45,828 nt of DNA from Candidatus Nomurabacteria bacterium (GTDB lineage: Bacteria; Patescibacteriota; Minisyncoccia; Phycocordibacterales; UBA9973): assembly GCA_021413905.1 (NCBI GenBank), contig JAIOPO010000006.1, positions 1-45,828 of the forward strand, in the 5' to 3' direction. Of the stretch, positions 18,174-27,371 are shown one piece after another; position 1 is the first letter of the stretch; every line of letters starts with the position of its first letter. The notes under the pieces were generated by a model. It worked only from the letters and a program-made list of their open reading frames with translations, searched no databases and was not told where the DNA came from. The position numbers and the translations under genes were made by a program.

Positions 18174-19772
18174 TTATTGAACTTTTATTAAATCAGATAT
18201 TTTTGTTCTAGCTGTAATGGTTTTACCATTATCTTTAAAGAAACCAATTATCGTATTTAGGTAAACATTACTAAATCTTGCTGATGTGCTGTATATTCTA
18301 AGATATTGATATAATGAACCGTTATAGGTTTCATCACCAAGAGCACATGGTATTTTTTTACCAATTTGGTAACTTGTAGATGTGTTATTTGCTACTCTTG
18401 TTACAATATCACCTTGTGCTTGAATTCCATCTTTTAAATTAGAGAATGTTTTAGTTGATCCGTCATCTGTATTTCCAATATTACCAGGATTGTTTGTTCT
18501 AAAAGACTTACTACCAGGGAAAAATCCTTCCATGTGAGTTTGTGCCGTTATTAATAATTTTGTACCAGTTGATAGATTTGTTATTGTATCTCGAGAAGGT
18601 AGATACTTTTCTTTTATTGTATCATTTAATGTTACAGCAGATCCTGTTGCTGTATCTGGGTTTGGTGGATTTGTTGATATACACAAAGATGTATCAGATC
18701 CTGTGGATGTGTCTGTTGGTGATATTGTAATTTCCGCTCTTGGTAAACCGTTCAGACTTATATTTAATAAATCCGGATTTATTGTATTTAGTATCGTGTA
18801 TGCGCCGAGGGCTAGCAATAGGCCAAAAATTGCTTGAGTTATTTTACTTTTGCCACTTTCTTTACTGGAGACTAATTCACTGGTCATGTATTCTATACCC
18901 CCTATTACTATCATAATCATTGCAAGGACTGCACAGATTCCAAAAAATAAATTAATTATAATATTAAAATATTTTGCAAAAGAATTCCTGTCAGCTGTAT
19001 CTATTGTTTGGTCAACTCCTGGAAGCTGTTGAAGTGGTGCGTATAGTGTGTCTGTGTTTACTTGTGTTGCATTGTTGTTTATAGAAACAGGAGCGTCTTT
19101 TGTTGTAAAATTAATAGTATCAGAACTTATATAAGTTCCACTATCAAGTTCCTCTTGGGTTTTTAAAAAAGCATAATATTTTGTTTTTGCTTTTAATTCT
19201 TTTACTGGTATATCTATGTTTATAGCTGTTAGTGTTAGATATTGAATGTTTTGATAATTAAAATCAGTAAGAAATTTTGATAATGAAACTTTTTTAATTA
19301 TATTTTCTTCGCTATTGTCTTCACTGGACTTTATTATCAAAAAAATACCACCACTGTTTTCGTTGTCTTCTATCTTTTCATTATAAATTGAATCCCATCC
19401 ACCTAGCACTTCTTCATCTAAAACTCCATCTGTAAAACCTTTTAATATTGTTTTTCTACTACTATTTATAGATGTTTGAGGTGTGTTTGTTTTAACATCA
19501 CTTGCTTGAGGGTTCATTAAGATTTTCACATTGATTTTCACAGAATTATCAGTTATGTCTGATTCTGTATCTTTTATGGAAATTTTAAATTCACTTTTTG
19601 TCGTCTTTTGTGATGATCGTAGATTTTTATAACAAGCACTATCTATATTTAAAGTTGCTGGTATAAATACATCGCATAAACTTTTAGCATCAACTTTTGT
19701 TGGTATGATGAATATTATTAAAAATAAAGATATTGTAACAGGTATTAAAATTTTGGATAATATTTTTTTCAT
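18174..19772 (-). CDS. Secreted/membrane protein combining an extracellular region, a VirB2/TrbC-like two-TM segment and a C-terminal muramidase-like region
   Basis: NIIINLFFGICAVLAMIMIVIGGIEYMTSE...SKITQAIFGLLLALGAYTILNTINP (VirB2-like) and LLITAQTHMEGFFPGSKSFRTNNPGNIGNTDDGSTKTFSNLKDGIQAQGDIV (lysozyme-like NNPGNI pattern). Confidence 0.6.
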   Translation of the reverse strand: MKKILSKILIPVTISLFLIIFIIPTKVDAKSLCDVFIPATLNIDSACYKNLRSSQKTTKSEFKISIKDTESDITDNSVKINVKILMNPQASDVKTNTPQTSINSSRKTILKGFTDGVLDEEVLGGWDSIYNEKIEDNENSGGIFLIIKSSEDNSEENIIKKVSLSKFLTDFNYQNIQYLTLTAINIDIPVKELKAKTKYYAFLKTQEELDSGTYISSDTINFTTKDAPVSINNNATQVNTDTLYAPLQQLPGVDQTIDTADRNSFAKYFNIIINLFFGICAVLAMIMIVIGGIEYMTSELVSSKESGKSKITQAIFGLLLALGAYTILNTINPDLLNISLNGLPRAEITISPTDTSTGSDTSLCISTNPPNPDTATGSAVTLNDTIKEKYLPSRDTITNLSTGTKLLITAQTHMEGFFPGSKSFRTNNPGNIGNTDDGSTKTFSNLKDGIQAQGDIVTRVANNTSTSYQIGKKIPCALGDETYNGSLYQYLRIYSTSARFSNVYLNTIIGFFKDNGKTITARTKISDLIKVQ

Positions 19773-19780
19773 TTTATTTT

Positions 19781-20758
19781 TTAAAAATTAACATTTATTG
19801 AATTTTCTAATGTTTGGAAAAAAGATAAAGCATTATTTATTACAACTTTTATAACAGCAGATCCAGTTTGACCATTTTCTGGCTTCACTGAAAGGATATT
19901 TTTAACTGTCTGTGTTTCTGTTTGATTACCGTTTATATACCAAGTAAAATCCAAATCTTTGTTTAGATTCTTTGCAGAAAAGAAATACGGTTCTGTTACT
20001 ATGATACCACCATCGTTTTTTATATTAAAACCATTGCTTAAAGCTTTTTCATATTTAATACCGAAAATAGGATCTTTTTCATAAAAAATTATTTTAGGGT
20101 TGCTTGGAGTGAGTGTGATATTTGCTTTACCTGTGGTATTCCCTATTATACTGGAAGCTGTGACCTCGATTGTATTATTTTCGTCTAGATAACTATTTTT
20201 AAAAACATAAAAGCTTTTACCATATCCGGAAAAATCAGGTTGGCTAGTGTCGTCTTGTTTCCAATTATAAGTAATTGAATTATTTTGAACTTTTTTACCT
20301 TTTTCTGTTAATTGCGCTATTGCTACAACTTTATATTGGCCTTCTTCTGAAACCAAACTTCTACCTTTGTAAAAAGGAGGTGTGTATCCATCATAAGATT
20401 GCCACAATAAGTCTATTCCTGCTGGATTTATGATTATTATTTTGTCTAATAGTGTTCCGTCTTGTGTCATTACTTTTACTTCTACTGATGTTTGAGAACC
20501 TGTATTTTCAGTATAAAAATTGAAATCTTTTTTTCCTATACCCTCATCTTTTTTTGAACCGTTTATAAACCAAGAAATAGCTGATTTGTTTAAATTTACA
20601 ATATTGCTAGATACAGTGGCTTTTACATTTTGATTTGCTGAGGGGTATTGAGGGTTTATGCTTAAAATAATATCACTACCCTGTATTTGAGCATTTGCAA
20701 TATGAAAAGAGCCAAGTATTATAATAGCCAAGATAAAAGTTGAAAACCTTTGTTTCAT
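19781..20758 (-). CDS. Secreted protein with probable Ig-like/PKD-like domains
   Basis: Signal peptide; ISWFINGSKKDEG, ITYNWKQDDT, LDFTWYINGNQTETQTVKN repeats typical of Ig/PKD-like folds. Confidence 0.55.
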   Translation of the reverse strand: MKQRFSTFILAIIILGSFHIANAQIQGSDIILSINPQYPSANQNVKATVSSNIVNLNKSAISWFINGSKKDEGIGKKDFNFYTENTGSQTSVEVKVMTQDGTLLDKIIIINPAGIDLLWQSYDGYTPPFYKGRSLVSEEGQYKVVAIAQLTEKGKKVQNNSITYNWKQDDTSQPDFSGYGKSFYVFKNSYLDENNTIEVTASSIIGNTTGKANITLTPSNPKIIFYEKDPIFGIKYEKALSNGFNIKNDGGIIVTEPYFFSAKNLNKDLDFTWYINGNQTETQTVKNILSVKPENGQTGSAVIKVVINNALSFFQTLENSINVNF

Positions 20759-20805
20759 AATTTTATTATACCTTTTATTTTAATTTTTCCAAAATATAAA
20801 AAGTC

Positions 20806-22635
20806 CTACTTTCCTTCCAATTCAGCTCTTTCTTTTTTAATTGAAAGTATTTGTGAGGGGTCTGATGTTATTATTTGGTCTTCTGTGTATGAAGCTATTA
20901 CTTTTATAGCTACATGCTTTAATCCGGCAAAGAAAATACCTTCCCCTACTCCTGATTCCAATAGTAGATATTTTTCTTCATCTGTTAGATTGAATGTTTT
21001 TTGTAAGATGTCTATTGTCGAAGGAGATTGTTTTAAAAGTATTTGAATTGAAGAGTTGGTAACAATAGGCACGCCGTATGGAGATTTCATGAAATCCGCA
21101 GCATCTTGAGTTATGGTAGCAAGCCCAAGATAGTATTTTCTACCTCTTTTTGCTATGGAATATAGGAAAGATGCTGTATCTTCTGATTTCATCATCCACC
21201 AAGCTTCATCGACTACTAAAAGTCTCTTTTTTAGATTTTTACGCACAGCATTCCATATATAATGTGTGACTATATACATTGCAATAGGTTTTAATTCATC
21301 TTCCATGTCACGCACAGAAAAAACAATGAATTTTTTGTTTATGTCCACATTTGAAGGTTTGTTTAAAAAAGTCGCCCAAGATCCTCTTGTATATTTTACA
21401 AGTCTTTGAATTACAGAATCACTGCCTTCCATTCCTGAAAGCACCATTTCAAAATCAGATAAAAGCGGAGGTTCAATATTAGAAAAATCAGAATCCGGAG
21501 TAATGTCTTTCATCGCATATGTTTCAGATATTGCGCGGTCTACCATAGAATCTTCTTCTGGGGTGAGTCCTCCTAACATTAATCTGAAAAGACCTACCAA
21601 GTTTATGATATTTGAACGCAAGACATCTTCGGCTGTTTCATCTTCGCGTGGTATTGGTAAATCAAAAGGATTTATGTGGTGGTCAGATGATAAAGAAATA
21701 TTGAAATATCTGCCACCGACAGCTTCTGCTAAGTATTCGTATTCCCTTTCCGGGTCTATCACTATCACATCTACATCAAACATTAAAGATCTCAATATTT
21801 CCAACTTTGTGCAATAAGATTTTCCGGAACCGGATTTAGCAAATGTGACAGAGTTGTAATTTTCAAGTGAAAAACGGTCGAAAATAACCAAAGAAGAATT
21901 GTGTCTGTTTATCCCATACAATATTCCTTTGTCAGAAGTCAGATCAAAAGATACAAATGGAAAAATACTTGAAAGAGGTTCAGAATTTAATTTTTGATTT
22001 ATTTCTAGTAAATCAGTTTCTATTGGTATGACACTTTTAAAACCGTCTTCTTGTTGAAAAAGAGCCGGTTTTATATAGATGAGTTTGGATTCCAATATTG
22101 ATTTTATTTCACTTTCCACTTTGAAAAGCTCCATTTCATTGTCCGCATATACTGTGATATATACGCCAATATCAAACATTTTCTCTTGAGCTTGCATTAA
22201 GCTATCTCGTAAACTTTCCAAATCTTGAAAAGCAGTGTCGAGCATTGGATCACGCACCATACCTTTTGATTCACGTACATTTATCTGACTTTGCACTTCA
22301 GCTACCTTTTTTTGGAATTGGCGAAGTGCAAGTGAAGTATCTATCGGGTGAATAAATATTGAAATATCAAATATCTTATCCAGATTTATAATTGGAGAAA
22401 ACCAATTGTCTGTCAGAAATCTGGGATAGGAAATTATAAAAAAAGTGCGAGCTATTTTGTCCCCTAAATTTATTGATTTCGGTTCTATTTTTAAAGCAGA
22501 TGGAGCGATAACGTCTTGAAGTTCCAGTTTTGCAGATTCATATATTTCATCCGGAAGTACTGGTAAAACTGAAGCATTTGTTTGTGCTCCTGACATACTC
22601 TTATTTTTCCCTAATAATGTATCTAATATTGACAT
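20806..22635 (-). CDS. VirB4/TraC-family type IV secretion ATPase
   Basis: NSVTFAKSGSGKSYCTKLEILRSLMFDVDVIVIDPEREYEYLAEAVGG, RLLVVDEAWWMMKSEDTASFLYSIAKRGRKYYLGLATITQDAADF. Confidence 0.92.
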   Translation of the reverse strand: MSILDTLLGKNKSMSGAQTNASVLPVLPDEIYESAKLELQDVIAPSALKIEPKSINLGDKIARTFFIISYPRFLTDNWFSPIINLDKIFDISIFIHPIDTSLALRQFQKKVAEVQSQINVRESKGMVRDPMLDTAFQDLESLRDSLMQAQEKMFDIGVYITVYADNEMELFKVESEIKSILESKLIYIKPALFQQEDGFKSVIPIETDLLEINQKLNSEPLSSIFPFVSFDLTSDKGILYGINRHNSSLVIFDRFSLENYNSVTFAKSGSGKSYCTKLEILRSLMFDVDVIVIDPEREYEYLAEAVGGRYFNISLSSDHHINPFDLPIPREDETAEDVLRSNIINLVGLFRLMLGGLTPEEDSMVDRAISETYAMKDITPDSDFSNIEPPLLSDFEMVLSGMEGSDSVIQRLVKYTRGSWATFLNKPSNVDINKKFIVFSVRDMEDELKPIAMYIVTHYIWNAVRKNLKKRLLVVDEAWWMMKSEDTASFLYSIAKRGRKYYLGLATITQDAADFMKSPYGVPIVTNSSIQILLKQSPSTIDILQKTFNLTDEEKYLLLESGVGEGIFFAGLKHVAIKVIASYTEDQIITSDPSQILSIKKERAELEGK

Positions 22636-22641
22636 ATTTTT

Positions 22642-23289
22642 TTAATTTATTTTTTCTAAATCTATTTTACCTTCCACTTCTCCTGGATTAAATACTTTAT
22701 AAAAAACTTCCACCACTTCTTCTGTTCCTAATTGTTCTGATTTTACACCACAACTTGCAAGACCTTGAGTTATAACGCTGATTCTTTGTTCAAGCTGAGA
22801 TCTTTTCTCTTCAAAATCAACCTTTTCTGCATTTCTTAATTCCTTAGAGTTTTTCTTTGAAAATATTTTATCAAAGAAACCAGTATTTGTGTTGAAAGAT
22901 TTTGGTGTATAAGGAACAACGATAAAAAAATTCTTTGTCATGATGTTTACATTGTCTGTAAAATTCTTTATGAATTCCATATATTCTTTTGTTTGAAGTT
23001 TCAACAAAGGTTCATTTTGTAATTTCATTCTGTTTTCTAGAAGCAATAAATATGGTTTCATGTCTCTTTTTCTGGATTGTATTGATATTTGTATTGAAAA
23101 ATCCAAAGTGTTCAAGAAATTTTGAAATTGCATTATTGTGGCTTTTTGTTCGTCTACAGATTTTAAAGAAAGGTTTACGGAATTAGCCAAAATGATAGCG
23201 CGTAATTCATCATTTTTTAAAATGATTATACCATCACGGACTTCTCTTATTGGTACAAATTCTTGTGTTGCTTTTGCTGATAATGCCAT
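22642..23289 (-). CDS. VirB4 N-terminal/TraC-like protein
   Basis: ATQEFVPIREVRDGIIILKNDELRAIILANSVNLSLKSVDEQKATIMQFQNFLNTLDFSIQISIQSR resembles VirB4/TraC N-terminal regions; adjacent to virB4. Confidence 0.7.
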   Translation of the reverse strand: MALSAKATQEFVPIREVRDGIIILKNDELRAIILANSVNLSLKSVDEQKATIMQFQNFLNTLDFSIQISIQSRKRDMKPYLLLLENRMKLQNEPLLKLQTKEYMEFIKNFTDNVNIMTKNFFIVVPYTPKSFNTNTGFFDKIFSKKNSKELRNAEKVDFEEKRSQLEQRISVITQGLASCGVKSEQLGTEEVVEVFYKVFNPGEVEGKIDLEKIN

Positions 23290-23325
23290 TTCTTAATTAT
23301 AGTTTAAATTTTAATAAATAATAAG

Positions 23326-23739
23326 TTATTTTTCTTTTTTTGAATCTAAAACATCTAAACTCCAAGCTAGATCACGCAATTTATCACTATCCAAGTTTTT
23401 ATTGTTGGACAATCTTTGCAAGATTGCTTTTTGTTTTTCTTCTTCTGTCAATTTTTTTTCATTTCTTCTTTGCCAAATATAAAGCTTGCTTTGGATAAAA
23501 TATTTAAAACTAGCTTCTACTAGATTTATAAAAGGTTTGTTGTTTGGTTTATAAAATGTCAGTAACCCTGCCAATAGTGCGATTACCATTATCGGTATTG
23601 CTCCATACAATAAACCTAACCATTTATAAAAAAAGAAACACAATCCTCCCCCACCGACTATGTAAATAAATTCTTTGAAAGTAAATGGTCCAAAGATTTT
23701 GTCTTCTATGTCTAAAAATTGTGGGACTTTGAATTGCAT
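23326..23739 (-). CDS. PrgI family (VirB3-like) small membrane protein
   Basis: MQFKVPQFLDIEDKIFGPFTFKEFIYIVGGGGLCFFFYKWLGLLYGAIPIMVIALLAGLLTFYKPNNKPF. Confidence 0.85.
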   Translation of the reverse strand: MQFKVPQFLDIEDKIFGPFTFKEFIYIVGGGGLCFFFYKWLGLLYGAIPIMVIALLAGLLTFYKPNNKPFINLVEASFKYFIQSKLYIWQRRNEKKLTEEEKQKAILQRLSNNKNLDSDKLRDLAWSLDVLDSKKEK

Positions 23740-23757
23740 CTTTTAATTATACAACAA

Positions 23758-24402
23758 TTATTCAGGAATTTCTCTATATGGATCTATTTTTGGTTTAATG
23801 TTTGTTTGAACAGAAGGATTTGAAGTGTTTTTTGAAATATTATTTAAAGAATACTCTGTCTTTTTTATTGTTGATTGAAATGGGGCTGTAAATTTGTTTG
23901 GTATTTCCGGTGTTGTAAGTCCTGAGTTTAATTCTTTGTTTTCTGAAAGTATTTCTATTCCCGCTTTGTTTAATATGTTTGTGTCTTCTTTTTTTATTTC
24001 AACTTTAGGCATATATGTATTGCTCATATTTATTCTACCTATCGGTGTCTCCATTTTATTTTGTGTTGTTTCTGGTTTTTGATTTATTTCCATTAAAGCC
24101 ATGCGAATTGGTTTAAAAATTCTTTCGTTCAAAGAATTCGTAAGATCATTGGCTTTTGCATTTGAAATATTCATATTTTCTGAGAGTTTATTTGGGAATT
24201 CAGTTGGATTTGATAATCCACACAATAATAATTCTACTTCTGTCTCCAGATTATCGAGTTGGTCTACGTTATAACCGTCAGATTTAAATTTTAAAATTTC
24301 ATTTTTCCAATCAATACGTGCTATTGCTTCCTTTGTGGATGAAGGAAGATTGTTTTTAGCTTTTTCTATTTCTATGTCTAATAAATCTCTTGGTGTATCC
24401 AT
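23758..24402 (-). CDS. Hypothetical T4SS-cluster protein with short helical domain
   Basis: LDNLETEVELLLCGLSNPTEFPNKLSENMNISNAKANDLTNSLNERIFKPIRMALMEI; located between PrgI and its apparent paralog. Confidence 0.55.
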   Translation of the reverse strand: MDTPRDLLDIEIEKAKNNLPSSTKEAIARIDWKNEILKFKSDGYNVDQLDNLETEVELLLCGLSNPTEFPNKLSENMNISNAKANDLTNSLNERIFKPIRMALMEINQKPETTQNKMETPIGRINMSNTYMPKVEIKKEDTNILNKAGIEILSENKELNSGLTTPEIPNKFTAPFQSTIKKTEYSLNNISKNTSNPSVQTNIKPKIDPYREIPE

Positions 24403-24420
24403 ATGTTTTAAGGGTTAATT

Positions 24421-24951
24421 TTAATTTTTTGTTGGAAATATTTCATTTATATTTTTAATAAAATCTTGTAAAGCAATTGTTTGTGTTTCTTTTGTTGTTT
24501 CTTTTTCTTCGAATTCTTCTTGTGATAGTGTTCGTTCTTTCTCGTTTGCTATTAAATAATTATAATTACCTCCTGTTAATATAAAACCTATATTTTGTTC
24601 TGTTTGAAAATTCTTGTCTTTATTTTCATTAATAAATTTTCTCTCTGATTTTCTTTGAATAGGTAATAAAATATTATTGAATATTTCAGATGCTAAGGAT
24701 AGTGCTTCTTGGTGAGATATACCAATTTCAATTTCTAAATTATATACATACTCTTCTGTGTCAACTAAACCAGCAAGCATTATTGACGTTTCTACTGCTA
24801 TATCTTCGGCTTCACCTTCTATGTAATTTCTGTTTTTAGAAATATTTTCAATTTTTTCTAACCAATTTTCTTGATTTAAAAGAATAATAGAATCTTTAGG
24901 TAATTCTTTAGATAAAATGTCTTTAATTTTTTGTTTTATTTCTTCTTTCAT
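24421..24951 (-). CDS. Hypothetical T4SS-cluster protein, apparent distant paralog of 23758-24402
   Basis: EGEAEDIAVETSIMLAGLVDTEEYVYNLEIEIGISHQEALSLASEIFNNILLPIQRK. Confidence 0.55.
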   Translation of the reverse strand: MKEEIKQKIKDILSKELPKDSIILLNQENWLEKIENISKNRNYIEGEAEDIAVETSIMLAGLVDTEEYVYNLEIEIGISHQEALSLASEIFNNILLPIQRKSERKFINENKDKNFQTEQNIGFILTGGNYNYLIANEKERTLSQEEFEEKETTKETQTIALQDFIKNINEIFPTKN

Positions 24952-24956
24952 ATATT

Positions 24957-27356
24957 TTAATGATGTACTCCACCGCCTGCTGGAGCCGATGCTGGTTTTG
25001 GGGCTGGTTTAGGTTTTGCATGTCCTCCACCTCCGTGTCCATGATTATCTCCTCCGTGTCCACCACCACTATCTCCTTTTGGTTTAATATTCATTCTCAT
25101 TCTGTATGCTGATTCATTGGTTCCAGATATTGTTTTACCTGTTATTAATGCACCAGCTTTGTTCCAACCACTTTCAACTGTTTTGGCGTATGTTTCGATA
25201 ATTTCGTGATCTCTGTGTCTTAATTCTTTTTTAGCTTCTTTTAATGCGTCCTTAGCTGCTGTTAGCGGAGCTGATATTGTTTCTTTGTCTTGTTTTAATG
25301 TTAGTAATTCTATATCCAATGCTTCTTTTTCTTTTTCCATTGCAGCTTTTTTAACAGGGTCTGTTATATTTTTTAATCTTTCATTTAGATCAGTTCTGTA
25401 TTCTCTTTTTGCCTTCATTTTGGCGTCTAATATTTCTAGGTCTTCTTTCAGTTCTTCTTCTTTAGCATGCACAGCTGTTTCAGCTTTTTTAACCGCTTGA
25501 TTTAATGGTTTAGTTGATTTTTCTTTCAAACTTTCTGCTCGTTTTAAACGAGCATTGATTTGTCTTTCTCTTGCACCTTCAAAACCGTCATTTTTTGTTT
25601 TTCCTAAATTAGTAAGTCCAACTGTTGCTAAACCTTGACCGGCAATTTTTGCATTTCTTAAATCAAAGGTCGCTTTACTACCTGATTCGCCTAAACGTCT
25701 GATACCACTAGCAATTCCACTAAATAAAGGAACTCCTCTTGCTTCTAAGTTTTGCAAAGTTCTACTTTCAGATATTTTGCTACTAAATCTACCAAGTGTT
25801 GCTGTTCCAGCTAAAGCAACTCCACCTGAAGCTATACCTACAGCTGCACCACTAACCATTGCTCCAATTTTATTTACTCCTGCTCCTACTTCCCCTGCGT
25901 ATTCAGTAGCTAATTTTTTAGCTTGATGTAATAAAATAAATATTAAAGCAAAAGGAACTATTGTAGACATTGATACATTTAAAAAATCTGATTGTGTATC
26001 AAATACTGTTGAGACAGTTTTTAATGCATCGCCCATCAGTAATATTATGTAAAGAAAAAATATAAATATTGGTGCCATGAATGCTTGTTTAAATAATTCA
26101 GACCACCATTTTTGATGACCAATTTTACCAAAATCAAATGGTAAAGTATAAGAAGCGAAAGCAATAGGAGCGAAAATCATAGAAAGCCAAAGCCCCGCTA
26201 CTCTTCCTACGAACAAAAATGCTACAGACAAGAATATATAAATCATGAAAATCATAAGTGCAGATGCAAATAATGTTATCAATATAAATAAACCACCATT
26301 AGCGTCGTCGTATCCTCCTACGATATTTTGAGGATTTACTAATTCCATTAATGCTACGGATATATTTTTCTCTCCTTCTGCTCCAGTGACTACTTTTCCT
26401 GTGTTATCTTTTGTTGTGATTCCATTATAAAATACTTTTGCTAAAATATTTGATGAATCTATCACGACTTGGCTGACAAATAAGCTGAAATTTATGACTA
26501 GTCCGATAACTATGATAGATGCGATTATTTTTTTTGTCCCATGTCCCATTCCTAGTATTGTCTGTATTGCTACATAAAGTAAAGCTATTATAAAAAATAT
26601 GTTTGCGATATCGCGTACAGCACCCCAAGCTTTACCTACGAATGAAAAGCTGTAAGAACTGCTGTTTGTAGAATAATATATAAAGAAATCTAAAAATTTA
26701 GCAGCCCATTCTGTAAGCCATGCCAATGGCTGAAATACTAATGAGTATAAAATTTCAGCCACACAACCTTTTATATTACCTGGAAAATCACAATTCCATT
26801 TTGTTCCTTGGTTTATGGATTGTTGAGTTGAACGACCAGTTAAATCTTCATTTGATTGGCTTACTGTTCCAGATGATTCTGTGTTGTTTATTGTAAAACC
26901 TTTTGTAACATTTAAAAGAGTTTCAGGTTCATCAGATATTTCTTTAAGGGCTTTAACATTTAAAATATAATCTCCTTGTGGTAAATTTTCTATTCTATTT
27001 GTAAATACAATATCTTGTTGATCTTGAGTTTGATCAATTTCAATTGAAAGTGTTTTTTGATTTTCATTATTTAGTTTACTTTCATCTTTTAATCTAGCAT
27101 TTATTATTAAATGTTTAAGTTTATCAGAATTTGATCCCTTATGTATTACTGATACTATATTCACAGAATTACCAACAATACTTGTATCTACTGTTAAAAA
27201 TCTAGATTCAAATATTTGTGCATTTGCTTCGTTTAGATTAAAAGAACTTGTTAATGGCATCAAAAAAAAGCTCAATACGATGAATGGGATCAAGATTTTT
27301 GAAAAAATTCTTTTCATTTGATTATATTGTAACACAAAAATACGCAAAAAATACAA
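24957..27356 (-). CDS. VirB6/TrbL-like polytopic membrane protein with Ala/Lys coiled-coil region and Gly/His-rich tail
   Basis: Multiple TM segments (IANIFFIIALLYVAIQTILGMGHGTKKIIASIIVIGLVINFSLFVSQVVIDSSNILA...), tail GGGHGGDNHGHGGGGHAKPKPAPKPASAPAGGGVHH. Confidence 0.75.
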   Translation of the reverse strand: MYFLRIFVLQYNQMKRIFSKILIPFIVLSFFLMPLTSSFNLNEANAQIFESRFLTVDTSIVGNSVNIVSVIHKGSNSDKLKHLIINARLKDESKLNNENQKTLSIEIDQTQDQQDIVFTNRIENLPQGDYILNVKALKEISDEPETLLNVTKGFTINNTESSGTVSQSNEDLTGRSTQQSINQGTKWNCDFPGNIKGCVAEILYSLVFQPLAWLTEWAAKFLDFFIYYSTNSSSYSFSFVGKAWGAVRDIANIFFIIALLYVAIQTILGMGHGTKKIIASIIVIGLVINFSLFVSQVVIDSSNILAKVFYNGITTKDNTGKVVTGAEGEKNISVALMELVNPQNIVGGYDDANGGLFILITLFASALMIFMIYIFLSVAFLFVGRVAGLWLSMIFAPIAFASYTLPFDFGKIGHQKWWSELFKQAFMAPIFIFFLYIILLMGDALKTVSTVFDTQSDFLNVSMSTIVPFALIFILLHQAKKLATEYAGEVGAGVNKIGAMVSGAAVGIASGGVALAGTATLGRFSSKISESRTLQNLEARGVPLFSGIASGIRRLGESGSKATFDLRNAKIAGQGLATVGLTNLGKTKNDGFEGARERQINARLKRAESLKEKSTKPLNQAVKKAETAVHAKEEELKEDLEILDAKMKAKREYRTDLNERLKNITDPVKKAAMEKEKEALDIELLTLKQDKETISAPLTAAKDALKEAKKELRHRDHEIIETYAKTVESGWNKAGALITGKTISGTNESAYRMRMNIKPKGDSGGGHGGDNHGHGGGGHAKPKPAPKPASAPAGGGVHH

Positions 27357-27371
27357 AAAACTTCTTATTTA

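Noticed and set aside
20806-23289. Possible frameshifted/split virB4 gene
   Set aside because: The 609-aa ORF has its own N-terminal region and start, and the 215-aa ORF ends cleanly 6 bp upstream; better read as two genes.
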